A stretch of 30,427 nt of DNA, taken from contig DATMNI010000110.1 in NCBI GenBank assembly GCA_035570275.1, forward strand, positions 1 to 30,427, given 5' to 3'. A program made the translations under genes and the position numbers. The number at the start of each line of letters is the position of its first letter. Within the stretch, counting starts at the first letter, position 1. Below the pieces are notes generated by a model that worked only from the letters and a program-made list of their open reading frames with translations, had not been told where the DNA came from and searched no databases. Shown here piece by piece: positions 7,983-15,491 of the stretch. Origin of the DNA: DATMNI01 sp035570275. Lineage in GTDB: Bacteria > Acidobacteriota > Terriglobia > Bryobacterales > Bryobacteraceae.

Positions 7983-9212
7983 CTATTTCTTGGGCCCAAA
8001 GAACGCAACCATCCCGAGCAGGAAAGTCGGTTGTGTCTTCGAACCGTTGGTCTTATTCTCAAAGAAAGGCTGGTCCGACCAGTCGTTGCGGAACTCCAGG
8101 CGGGTGAGCAGCCAATCGGTCATCTTGTATTCCCCAGTCAGCGTGACTTCCTTCAGCTTCTGTTTGGTGCCGGTGGAGAAGCCGTCGATATCGTCGAAGA
8201 ATTCCGTGCGCCCCGCAACCGCGAACTTCTTGGCGAAGGCGTACCGCGCCGCGCCGGCGATTCCGGTCCATTTCGACGTGCCCGCGCCGATGTTCTTGTC
8301 CTGGCCGTAGTCGAAGTTGATGTAGTAGCTGAAGTGGTCGGTAGGATTCACCTGCACGGTGGTATCGAATAGGTGGCGGATGCCGGTGTTGGTGCGTGTC
8401 TTTTCGGGACCCACATAATATACGTTGGTCCAGGTTGCCTTCTTCCAGGCGTAGGCGCCGTTGAGGCCGACGGTCTTGCCGCTGTTGTTGTCGTAAATGT
8501 TGTTCCAGCCTTGCACCACCTGCACGCCGCCGGTAAAGTGCGGACCAATGGGGAACGACGCTCTCACGCCGAAGTGGTAATACGGAATCGCCCACGCGAA
8601 CAGCAGAGAGCGCGAGTAATTCCAATTGGCGTTGGTCTCGATCACCTCAGCGCCCGCCGAGGTGACGAATTCGCCGGCGTCGATTTCCAGACCATGCCAG
8701 GATTTCGGCTTGAAGCTGACGTAGGCCTGCTCGAAATACTTGAATGCGTCGGGGGCGCGGTCGCTGGCGTGAATCAGGTCAAAGGTCTCTCCGAAGCCGA
8801 CGTCAAGGTGGAATCCGATAGGGGCCGGCCCGTGGTCAATGGTGATCTTACCCATGTTGACGTGCAGGGTGTCGGCGCGCAAATCGAAATTGCGAAGACC
8901 GTTGAAGCCCGAAGGCGGGCTGTTGAAATTCTTGTCGACGTAGCCGTCGAACAGCAGGCTGAAATCGGTGCCCCATTGGGTCCATTTGGACGGGGGAGGC
9001 GCGGGAGCAGCGGCCGGAGCGGGCGTTTGTGCGGCCGCCGGCGTCTGTGTGGTTGCCGGCGCGGGAGTCTGTGTGGCGGCGGCCGGTGTCTGTTGCTCTG
9101 GTTCAGTCGGCTGGGGCTGGGCGACAGCGTTTTGCGCGACTGCGTTTTGCGCGACCGCAATGCCAGCTAGCAATACTGGCAGAAAAATGAGCCCTTCTCG
9201 TTTATTCCGCAC
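7983..9212 (-). CDS. Outer-membrane beta-barrel porin (OmpL/BBP2-like)
   Basis: A 409-residue exported protein. A signal peptide (FLPVLLAGIAVAQNA) is followed by a low-complexity Ala/Thr/Pro/Gln linker (residues about 30-75, TPAAATQTPAPATTQ). From about residue 78 it is a series of amphipathic beta-strands (LLFDGYVDKNFNSPPSG, ADTLHVNMGKITIDHGPAPIGFHLDVGFGE, AYVSFKPKSWHGLEIDAGEFVTSAGAE). This matches the putative beta-barrel porin-2 family as I know it. The linker may be periplasmic or may span the peptidoglycan. It is the first gene of a unit with the amino-acid permease and is transcribed away from the ammonium transporter cluster. Solute specificity is unknown. Confidence 0.82.
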   Translation of the reverse strand: MRNKREGLIFLPVLLAGIAVAQNAVAQNAVAQPQPTEPEQQTPAAATQTPAPATTQTPAAAQTPAPAAAPAPPPSKWTQWGTDFSLLFDGYVDKNFNSPPSGFNGLRNFDLRADTLHVNMGKITIDHGPAPIGFHLDVGFGETFDLIHASDRAPDAFKYFEQAYVSFKPKSWHGLEIDAGEFVTSAGAEVIETNANWNYSRSLLFAWAIPYYHFGVRASFPIGPHFTGGVQVVQGWNNIYDNNSGKTVGLNGAYAWKKATWTNVYYVGPEKTRTNTGIRHLFDTTVQVNPTDHFSYYINFDYGQDKNIGAGTSKWTGIAGAARYAFAKKFAVAGRTEFFDDIDGFSTGTKQKLKEVTLTGEYKMTDWLLTRLEFRNDWSDQPFFENKTNGSKTQPTFLLGMVAFFGPKK

Positions 9213-9456
9213 TTGGTAATCTCCGAAGCAAGAATTGGTTCCCGGCTACCTGGCCGAGCCTTCGGTTCGAAGCCGCGCGAACGGTGCGCGCCCTCTGTAA
9301 TGTTTTGGTTAGGTTCTAATCTATCGCGTCCCTCACGCCTAAAGCTAATAGATAATTTCTATTGGCGATATGCGAATTTTACAGACTTGTGAATGGCTGT
9401 CGCGAAAGGGCAGCCGGGTATGTTCAACTAGTGCAAGAGATGAGGCGCCGCCAGAT
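9213..9456. promoter_or_regulatory. Divergent intergenic region with an AT-rich inverted repeat
   Basis: This region separates the minus-strand porin from the plus-strand ammonium-transport cluster and must hold both promoters. An AT-rich core contains AATAGA (9347-9352) and TCTATT (9358-9363), a perfect 6-bp inverted repeat around TAATT. This could be an operator, but I cannot assign a regulator. I see no clear NtrC-type or sigma-54 consensus. Confidence 0.35.
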
Positions 9457-9636
9457 ATGAAAGTTGCCGGTTTTCTGCTGCTTATGGCAGGGTGGGGCAT
9501 TGTTTTGAGCGCCGCAGCCCTGCTTAAGCCATCCGCCGCGCGAAGCGTTTTCGCGCTGGCCGGCGCGGGTGTGGAGGTGATGGGACTTGTGCTGGTGATT
9601 CGTTCCCACATCGTGCCTAAAGGGGACCGGTCATGA
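9457..9636 (+). CDS. Small two-helix membrane protein, translationally coupled to amt
   Basis: A 59-residue protein that is almost entirely hydrophobic: helix 1 at about 3-21 (AGFLLLMAGWGIVLSAAAL), a short loop KPSAARS, helix 2 at about 29-50, and a basic tail SHIVPKGDRS. I chose the ATG at 9457 because it starts at the first helix; an in-frame start at 9370 adds a polar stretch with no signal. Its TGA overlaps the ATG of the ammonium transporter (ATGA at 9633-9636), so the two are probably co-translated. I do not recognise the family. Its size and coupling suggest an accessory subunit or regulator of the transporter; that is inference. Confidence 0.65.
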   Translation: MKVAGFLLLMAGWGIVLSAAALLKPSAARSVFALAGAGVEVMGLVLVIRSHIVPKGDRS

Positions 9637-10907
9637 CCGATGTCGGCGCGGCTCTTTGTTTTGTGATGATCCTGCTGGTTCCCCTGGCGGCACTAGGGCT
9701 TGCCTTGATGAATACCGGCCTCGGCCGCTCGCGCTCTGCCGCCCACACTATGCTCACGGCGCTTTGCATCATGGCGACGGCCGCGCTGGCATATTTCGTT
9801 TGCGGGTTTTCCTGGCAGGGAGTGGCCGGGCGCGCTGCCCATCTGGTTAGCGTGGCGGGCAAGCCTTGGAGTTGGGCTGGCGCCGAAGCGCCGTTCTTTA
9901 GCGGGCTGCCGCTTGACGGCTCCACACCATCGCTGGTGGTCCTGCTGCAAATGTTCAGCGTTGGCCTGGCGGCGCTGATCCCGCTGGGCGCCGGCACGGA
10001 CCGCTGGCGTCTGGGGCCGGCTTGCGTTTCCAGCGCACTCATGGCCGGCTTGATTTACCCGCTGTTCGCGCACTGGGCCTGGGGCGGAGGCTGGCTGGCG
10101 CAGCTCGGCTCCAACTACGGCATGGGGCGGGGCTATCTGGATGCCGGAGGCGCGGGGTGTATTCAGGTGACCGGCGGATTGACGGCATTGTCGATCGCCT
10201 GGATTCTGGGTCCGCGCCGCGGCAAGTACGCGCCTGGCGGGATGGCGACCGCGATTCCGGGCCACCACACCGTCTTCGTGCTGCTGTCCTGTTTTCTGGC
10301 ATGGCTGGGATGGTGCGGATTGAACGGGTCGGGCGCCATGCTGTTCGCTGGCGTGGCGCCGGGAACTCTGGTGCTGATCGCGGTGAATACGATGTTGTCG
10401 GCAGGCCTGTCCGCGCTGGCGGCGGCCGTCATCACGCGGGCGCGTTTCGGCCGGCCGGACGCTTCGCTCTGCGCCAACGGCTGGGTGGGCGGCCTGGTGG
10501 CGTCGAGCGCGGGTTGCGCTTTCATGGCGCCGGCGGTGGCGGCGTTGACGGGTTTGGTGGCGGGCGCGCTGGTTACGCTGTCGGTAGAGTGGATCGATGT
10601 CTACCTGGCGGTGGACGACCCCGGGGGCTCTGTTTCCGTGCATGCTATCGCGGGCGTATGGGGCCTCTTGGCGCTGGGCCTGTTCGGACACGTCCCCGCC
10701 GCCCAGTGGCTGGCGCAACTGGTGGGTGTGGCAACGCTGTTTGGCTTCGTGTTGCCGGTGGCCTACACCGCGAACTGGCTGCTGAACCGCTTCCTGCCGC
10801 AGCGCGTCTCCCCGGAGGGAGAGTGGCAGGGCATGGACTTGTACGAGTTGGGCGCCGGCGCTTATCCGGAGTTCGTCATCCACCGCGAAGATTTCATCCA
10901 ACGGTAG
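9633..10907 (+). CDS. amt: Divergent ammonium transporter (Amt family)
   Basis: A 424-residue Amt/Mep/Rh-fold protein with about 11 membrane helices. Family landmarks: AHWAWGGGWL (W150, the pore tryptophan region), LDAGGAG (D170), GWCGLNGSG, SVHAIAGVWG (H337, the second pore histidine) and the C-terminal MDLYELGAGAY, like the GLD..GE.AY tail motif. Aligned without gaps to E. coli AmtB (DFAGGTVVHINAA against DAGGAGCIQVTGG), the first pore histidine (H168 in AmtB) is glutamine here, Q178. Both phenylalanine-gate positions also look changed (LLQMFSV and WCGLN replace LFQMAFA and WFGFN). Substrate handling may therefore differ from AmtB, or the protein may act as a sensor. No PII gene is adjacent, although glutamine synthetase is in the same cluster. 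Confidence 0.85.
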   Translation: MTDVGAALCFVMILLVPLAALGLALMNTGLGRSRSAAHTMLTALCIMATAALAYFVCGFSWQGVAGRAAHLVSVAGKPWSWAGAEAPFFSGLPLDGSTPSLVVLLQMFSVGLAALIPLGAGTDRWRLGPACVSSALMAGLIYPLFAHWAWGGGWLAQLGSNYGMGRGYLDAGGAGCIQVTGGLTALSIAWILGPRRGKYAPGGMATAIPGHHTVFVLLSCFLAWLGWCGLNGSGAMLFAGVAPGTLVLIAVNTMLSAGLSALAAAVITRARFGRPDASLCANGWVGGLVASSAGCAFMAPAVAALTGLVAGALVTLSVEWIDVYLAVDDPGGSVSVHAIAGVWGLLALGLFGHVPAAQWLAQLVGVATLFGFVLPVAYTANWLLNRFLPQRVSPEGEWQGMDLYELGAGAYPEFVIHREDFIQR

Positions 10908-10935
10908 TTTGATTCCAAAGGTAAATCCTTCCATC

Positions 10936-11268
10936 ATGTCCACACCCGTCGCACTCCTGGTTTTGTTTGCCGCCGCCGTGCTCGAAGCCGGCGGCGACGC
11001 ATTGGTTCGTAAGGGTCTTCACGCGCCGGCGGCCGCGCGCGTTGCCCTGTTCCTGGCAGGAGCCGCGGTTCTGTTCGCCTACGCATGCATGGTGAACGCT
11101 CCTAAGTGGGACTTCGGACGGCTCTTGGGGCTCTACGTGGTGTTCTTTTTCGTGGTCGCCCAATTGATCAACTGGCTGGTCTTTGGCATCACGCCGGGCG
11201 CCGGCATGTTGGCGGGTGGCGCATGCATTGTTCTGGGTGGGGCGATCATTGCCATGAAGGGGGCATGA
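10936..11268 (+). CDS. Small four-helix membrane protein, SMR/DMT-like
   Basis: A 110-residue protein with four hydrophobic segments: TPVALLVLFAAAVLEAGGDA, VALFLAGAAVLFAYACMV, LGLYVVFFFVVAQLINWLVF and GAGMLAGGACIVLGGAIIAM. A Glu in helix 1 (LEAGGDALVRKGL) and a final G-rich helix recall the small multidrug resistance and YnfA-like branches of the drug/metabolite superfamily. The ATG at 10936 starts at the first helix; an upstream in-frame start at 10909 adds only nine residues. It begins 28 bp after the ammonium transporter and ends 87 bp before glutamine synthetase, so all are probably co-transcribed. The substrate is unknown. Confidence 0.65.
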   Translation: MSTPVALLVLFAAAVLEAGGDALVRKGLHAPAAARVALFLAGAAVLFAYACMVNAPKWDFGRLLGLYVVFFFVVAQLINWLVFGITPGAGMLAGGACIVLGGAIIAMKGA

Positions 11269-11290
11269 CGAGAACCGGCGGGGAATTGAC

Positions 11291-11311
11291 CCAATCATTT
11301 TTTTTGATTGG
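11291..11311. promoter_or_regulatory. Inverted repeat with a T7 loop before glnA
   Basis: CCAATCA (11291-11297) and TGATTGG (11305-11311) form a perfect 7-bp inverted repeat around seven T residues. It lies 45 bp before the glnA start codon, inside the gap after the SMR-like gene. It could be an operator or an mRNA hairpin controlling glutamine synthetase separately from the upstream genes. Which one cannot be told from the sequence. Confidence 0.45.
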
Positions 11312-11355
11312 CGGACGGGCGCGCTTTGTACTTAGAATCGTGCCTGGAGAGCTAC

Positions 11356-12765
11356 GTGAGCCCCAAAGAAGTCCTGGAATTCGCAGCCAAGAACGATGCC
11401 CGGCAGGTTGACCTGAGATTTACCGACATCCCCGGCCTGCAGCATCACGTTACTTACCCGATCAACCAACTGGAGGAAGACAGTTTCGAAGAAGGCTTCG
11501 GCATGGATGGATCGAGCATCCGCGGATGGGCGGCGATCCATGAGAGCGACATGCTGCTTATCCCCGATCCGAACACCGCGTTCATCGATCCGTTCGCTGA
11601 CCTTTCGACGCTGGTGATGTACGGCGATATCAAGGACCCGATCACCAGGCAGCGCTACGAGCGCGACCCCCGGTGGATCGCCCAGAAGGCCGAACTCTAC
11701 CTGGAGAACAGCGGCGTCGCCGATACGGCATACTTCGGCGCTGAGGCTGAATTCTTCATTTTCGACAACATCAGCTTCGACCAGAATCACCAATCCGGTT
11801 TTCACTATATCGACACCGACGAAGGCCGTTGGAACTCGGGGCGGCGCGAAAACAATCTGGGCTACCGGCCGCGCTACAAGGAAGGTTACTTCCCGGTGCC
11901 CCCTACCGATCACTATCAGGATCTGCGCAGTGAAATGGTGCAGACCATGATGAAGGCCGGTTTGGACATCGAGTGCCACCATCATGAAGTTTCCACCGGC
12001 GGCCAATGCGAAATCGATCAGCGCTTCAACACCCTGATGAAATCGGCCGACAACATGATGCTGTACAAGTACATTGTGCGTAACGTCGCCAACCAGTACG
12101 GCAAGACAGTGACGTTCATGCCCAAGCCGATTTTCGGCGACAACGGCAGCGGCATGCATTGCCACCAGAGCCTGTGGAAACAAGGCAAGCCGCTGTTCGC
12201 GGGCGATGGCTACGCGGGGCTGAGCCGGCTGGCGCTGCATTACATCGGCGGCCTGCTGAAGCACGCGCGCGCGCTTTCGGCGATTATCGCGCCCACCACC
12301 AACAGCTACAAGCGGCTGGTGCCGGGATACGAAGCGCCAGTGAACCTGGCCTACTCGCGGCGCAACCGTTCGGCGGCGTGCCGCATTCCCATGTATTCGG
12401 CCAGTCCCAAATCGAAGCGCGTGGAGTTCCGCCCGCCCGATCCCTCGGCCAACCCCTACCTGGCCTTCTCCGCGATGCTGATGGCCGGTCTGGATGGTGT
12501 GCTCAACAAAACCGACCCGGGCGAGCCGCTGGACAAGGACATCTACGATTTGTCGCCCGAGGAGATGAAGAGCGTGCCCGCGATGCCGGGTTCGCTGGAC
12601 GAAGCGCTGGTATGCCTGGAAGAGGACCACGCCTTCCTGATGCGGGGCGACGTCTTCACCGACGAGACTATCGATACATTCATCGAGTACAAGCGCAAGA
12701 ACGAGGCGGAGGCGGTGCGGCTGCGGCCGCATCCTTACGAGTTCGCACTGTACTACGACATCTGA
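11356..12765 (+). CDS. glnA: Glutamine synthetase, type I (adenylylatable form)
   Basis: Catalyses ATP-dependent synthesis of glutamine from glutamate and ammonium. I chose the GTG at 11356: GGAGA lies 5 bp upstream, and from here the protein begins SPKEVLEFAAKNDARQVDLRFTD, in register with E. coli GlnA, and is 469 residues, the usual length. An upstream TTG at 11308 adds 16 unrelated residues. Motifs in order: FGMDGSSIRGW, FGAEAEFFIFD with metal-binding Glu, GSGMHCHQSLW, KRLVPGYEAPVNLAYSRRNRSA, and RVEFRPPDPSANPYLAF. Y397 in DIYDLSPEE matches the adenylylation tyrosine of GSI-beta enzymes exactly in position, so activity is probably controlled by GlnE; no glnE or glnB is in this window. It ends the ammonium transporter cluster. 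Confidence 0.97.
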   Translation: MSPKEVLEFAAKNDARQVDLRFTDIPGLQHHVTYPINQLEEDSFEEGFGMDGSSIRGWAAIHESDMLLIPDPNTAFIDPFADLSTLVMYGDIKDPITRQRYERDPRWIAQKAELYLENSGVADTAYFGAEAEFFIFDNISFDQNHQSGFHYIDTDEGRWNSGRRENNLGYRPRYKEGYFPVPPTDHYQDLRSEMVQTMMKAGLDIECHHHEVSTGGQCEIDQRFNTLMKSADNMMLYKYIVRNVANQYGKTVTFMPKPIFGDNGSGMHCHQSLWKQGKPLFAGDGYAGLSRLALHYIGGLLKHARALSAIIAPTTNSYKRLVPGYEAPVNLAYSRRNRSAACRIPMYSASPKSKRVEFRPPDPSANPYLAFSAMLMAGLDGVLNKTDPGEPLDKDIYDLSPEEMKSVPAMPGSLDEALVCLEEDHAFLMRGDVFTDETIDTFIEYKRKNEAEAVRLRPHPYEFALYYDI

Positions 12766-12815
12766 GGTGACCAATCGCCCGCAGGTCCCGCCGGTCCCGC
12801 CAATCGGGCTTTCGG

Positions 12816-12849
12816 CTTCATGCCTTTTTCACGGCTTATCCACCACAAC
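12816..12849 (+). promoter_or_regulatory. KdpE-like box and -10 (site A), orphan winged-helix gene promoter
   Basis: The element CTTCATGCCTTTTTCACGGC lies at 12816-12835. Its half-sites TTCATG and TTCACG are 11 bp apart. Ten bases after the second half-site is CACAAC (12844-12849), a possible -10. The orphan winged-helix gene starts at 12868. The 20-mer is identical to the one before the VWA gene at 30057-30076. A 9-bp tandem GGTCCCGCC (12784-12801) lies just upstream. Confidence 0.65.
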
Positions 12850-12867
12850 TTGTCGCGGTGAAGGAAT

Positions 12868-13209
12868 GTGAAGAAACTACCGGAGACCCGGCGCAGACGC
12901 CTCTCCCTGGGTCACAGCATCGTTGACCTGGACACACACCGGATAAAAGCGGGCAATCGGGAAGTACACCTGACCCCCACGGAATGCAGCTTGTTGGAAC
13001 ACCTGGCTTCACATTTCAACCGGACTGTGCCGAGCGCCGAATTGGTACGCGCACTCTGGGGGCCCGACGCCGGCAAGGGAGTGCATTCCCTCCGCGTCTT
13101 CATCAAGAGCCTGCGTCACAAGATCGAGGCCTCTCCCGCCAGGCCCCGGTACATTGTGACCGAGCCGAGAATCGGTTATCGCCTGCAAGTGCCGCGCGGC
13201 GACTCATAA
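12868..13209 (+). CDS. Stand-alone OmpR/KdpE-type winged-helix DNA-binding protein
   Basis: A 113-residue protein made only of the effector domain found at the C-terminus of OmpR/PhoB/KdpE response regulators. It contains LTPTECSLLEHLASHFNRTV, the ALWGPDAG turn, the recognition helix VHSLRVFIKSLRHKIE, and the wing YIVTEPRIGYRL. It has no receiver domain and no phosphorylatable Asp; the first 12 residues are basic. The start is GTG at 12868, with AAGGA just upstream. The domain is closely similar to the C-terminal domains of the two KdpE-like regulators at 16973-17686 and 25613-26380, so it may bind the same operator without phosphorylation, as a constitutive activator or a competitor. A candidate site for the same family (12816-12835) is in its own promoter, suggesting autoregulation. 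Confidence 0.8.
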   Translation: MKKLPETRRRRLSLGHSIVDLDTHRIKAGNREVHLTPTECSLLEHLASHFNRTVPSAELVRALWGPDAGKGVHSLRVFIKSLRHKIEASPARPRYIVTEPRIGYRLQVPRGDS

Positions 13210-13342
13210 CTTACTTACGCTCCGTTTACACATTCCTTATAATCCCGTCCCTACACTGTGAGCGTGGGCATCAGCGCTCTAGCAGCCGCCGCATCGTGTC
13301 ACACCGGAATTATGGGTTCCATAGAAAGTATTGATGAAAGCC
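13210..13342 (+). promoter_or_regulatory. Intergenic stretch with a strong -10-like box and an ATGAAAG palindrome
   Basis: TATAAT occurs at 13238-13243, an exact -10 consensus, but the sequence 17 bp upstream (TTACGC) is a poor -35, so any promoter here is weak or activated. ATGAAAG (13334-13340) and CTTTCAT (13342-13348) form a perfect 7-bp inverted repeat with a one-base centre, overlapping the KdpE-like box that follows. The rest of the stretch holds no gene that I can see. Confidence 0.3.
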
Positions 13343-13376
13343 TTTCATGCATTTTTCACGGCTGGCGCTCCACAAT
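13343..13376 (+). promoter_or_regulatory. KdpE-like box and -10 (site B), porin/KdpDE operon promoter
   Basis: TTTCATGCATTTTTCACGGC lies at 13343-13362, with half-sites TTCATG and TTCACG 11 bp apart. CACAAT (13371-13376), a four-of-six -10 match, starts 10 bp after the second half-site. The first gene of the operon starts at 13459, leaving a leader of roughly 75 nt. An alternative promoter is TTGGAA (13408-13413) with TAGTAT (13432-13437), closer to the gene. Confidence 0.6.
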
Positions 13377-13458
13377 CGAACTGCCCTGTCCGCACTGGTT
13401 ACCACCATTGGAATCAGCCTTTTCCATATTTTAGTATTGAAGATGAGGAGATGAGGAT

Positions 13459-15477
13459 ATGAACGTTCACAGATACGTACGGGGCCTTTTGATCGTCGGC
13501 ATAGCGGCGGGAATGGTACCATACCTGGGCCGCGCCGCCGATGGACCCGCGGTAGAGGCGCCGGCGTTCGGCTCGCTTCGTGGAGTTACCCTTGACCCCA
13601 GCGGGCAACCGCTGGCGCTGGTGAGGGTGGCGATTCACAGCATGGATGGGGGCGTGAATCGGCAGGTAGTTAGCGCTGGGGACGGAGTTTTCGTCGCCGA
13701 TCATCTCACACCTGGGCCTTACCTGATCACCGCTGCCGCGGGCGGGCTGGCCAGCGCGTCGGCCGCCCGCGTAGACGTCACGCAAAACCAGACGGCCAGT
13801 CACAATGTGATTCTGGCGGCTGCTAATGCCGTTCCCCCGGCGGCGTCGGCTGCAAACAGGGCTCCCGCCGCGCCGATCCCTATTGAAGAAGAGCTGGCGG
13901 CTATGAAGGAGCGCATCGCGGTTCTCGAGGCGGCACTGAAGGCTCGTACAGCGCCCGAACCGGTCCCCGCAGCGGCGACGCCACTTACCGCGAGAGCCGC
14001 GGAACCGTCCTCGCCGGCGCAAGCGCCCGCCGCATCGCCAGCCGCCGGATCGCCGGCCGGTAGTCCCCCGGCGCCTGCCCCGGCGCCCGCGGTGCCAGTC
14101 ATTCCGGAAGCCTTGCAAGCCCCCGAAGCCACTCCCGGGGTTGACAACTTTACTCCGTTCGCGTACGGCGACTTTACCTGGCTCAACGGCAGCCCGCGCA
14201 ATCACGATACGGTGCTGGATACCAAATACTTCACCCCGGAAGTTCGATTCGATACGCACTTCATGGAAGACCTTAACCAACCCAGGGACCACACCATGGG
14301 TGGGGCGACCGAGAGTTTCCGGTCCGGCGAATTCCAGGTGGAGCAGATCAGCGTGGGCGGCGACTTTCACTGGCAGGGTGTTCGCGGCAGAATCCTGACT
14401 ATGAATGGCCTGTTTGCCACCACCACGCCACGGAACGACGGCAGCGCCGGGGTTGGCCAATGGGACGTGCGCGGAGCTTATAAATACGTCTCCGAAGCGT
14501 ACGGCGGGTACCACTTCAACGTGAACCACGGATTAAACGTCGACGCAGGGATCTTTGTGTCGTACATCGGCCTGTTCAGCTACTACAACTTCGATAACTG
14601 GACTTACCAGCCGTCGTTCGTGTCCTCAAACACACCGTGGTTCTTCAACGGACTGCGCATCCAGTGGTTCCCCACTAACAAGCTGAAGATTGAGCCTTGG
14701 ATTGTTAACGGATGGCAATCCTACAACAAGTTCAACGGCCATCGTGGTCTGGGCGGCCAGATTTTGTGGGAGCCCAAAGAGTGGCTCAAGGTGGTCCTCA
14801 ACAACTACGGCAACGGCACGGACACTCTGGGCAACCCCGGCCGCTCGCGCCTCCACACCGACGACAGCGTCGAGGTCAGATACTATAACAATCCGCAGTC
14901 CACCGGAATCTCCAAGATGGCGTTCTCTCTTACGGGCGACGCGGGTTGCGAATATGGCGGCGGGGTGACATGCCACGGCGGCAAGGGCGGACCGAAGCAG
15001 GCGTTCCTGGGCTGGATGCTCTACGACCGCTTTTGGTTCCATAAGGACCTGCTCGGCCTTACGCTTGGCGGCGGCATGATGAACAACCCAGGCCGCTATC
15101 TGACGCTGCTCCCCCCCATCAATGGAGCGGATGCCGTCTCCGGTTCGCCATACTTCACGGCCAATCCGGGCGACAAGGCCCACATGTGGGATAGTACCAT
15201 CACACTCCAATACATGCCGAAACAGTACATTACCTGGTGGACGGAAGCCGGGTACCGGCACTCCGATGTGCCGTATTGGACGGGCCGCGGCGGGATTACA
15301 CCTCCTGGCGGAAACACCGGGGCGCCCGGGCAATACGTCTGCGCCAACGGCGGATCGGCTGGGACCAGCGACTTGGCCACAGCTTACACCAATTGCGGTG
15401 GACCGGGCAGTGTCTGGTTCCCCGATCTGCGACACGGCCAGATGACCTTTAGCGTCGGCGTTATGGTCAAATTCTAG
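13459..15477 (+). CDS. Outer-membrane porin with carboxypeptidase-regulatory-like domain and Ala/Pro linker
   Basis: A 672-residue exported protein of unusual composition. Residues 1-27 are a signal peptide (LLIVGIAAGMVPYLGRA). Residues about 35-115 are a carboxypeptidase-regulatory-like sandwich (GSLRGVTLDPSGQPLALVRVAI). A short predicted coiled coil follows (EEELAAMKERIAVLEAALKA, about 142-162), then an Ala/Pro/Ser-rich linker to about 215, then a beta-barrel to the C-terminal Phe (FSVGVMVKF). The barrel resembles the BBP2/OmpL-like porin group (FTPFAYGDFTWLNG, TPEVRFDTHF). The coiled coil suggests trimerisation, as in other porins with periplasmic coiled coils; that is inference. The ATG at 13459 follows GATGAGGAG. 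It is first in an operon with a KdpD-like kinase and KdpE-like regulator, so porin level is probably what the pair controls. Confidence 0.82.
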   Translation: MNVHRYVRGLLIVGIAAGMVPYLGRAADGPAVEAPAFGSLRGVTLDPSGQPLALVRVAIHSMDGGVNRQVVSAGDGVFVADHLTPGPYLITAAAGGLASASAARVDVTQNQTASHNVILAAANAVPPAASAANRAPAAPIPIEEELAAMKERIAVLEAALKARTAPEPVPAAATPLTARAAEPSSPAQAPAASPAAGSPAGSPPAPAPAPAVPVIPEALQAPEATPGVDNFTPFAYGDFTWLNGSPRNHDTVLDTKYFTPEVRFDTHFMEDLNQPRDHTMGGATESFRSGEFQVEQISVGGDFHWQGVRGRILTMNGLFATTTPRNDGSAGVGQWDVRGAYKYVSEAYGGYHFNVNHGLNVDAGIFVSYIGLFSYYNFDNWTYQPSFVSSNTPWFFNGLRIQWFPTNKLKIEPWIVNGWQSYNKFNGHRGLGGQILWEPKEWLKVVLNNYGNGTDTLGNPGRSRLHTDDSVEVRYYNNPQSTGISKMAFSLTGDAGCEYGGGVTCHGGKGGPKQAFLGWMLYDRFWFHKDLLGLTLGGGMMNNPGRYLTLLPPINGADAVSGSPYFTANPGDKAHMWDSTITLQYMPKQYITWWTEAGYRHSDVPYWTGRGGITPPGGNTGAPGQYVCANGGSAGTSDLATAYTNCGGPGSVWFPDLRHGQMTFSVGVMVKF

Positions 15478-15491
15478 ATCTGGCAAACCCT

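Noticed and set aside
11332..12774. Long minus-strand open frame (480 residues) opposite glnA
   Set aside because: It is a shadow of glnA in GC-rich DNA; the plus-strand product matches glutamine synthetase throughout. Similar shadows opposite the receptor (959-2335), permease (6289-7365), amt (9693-10943) and others were dropped for the same reason.
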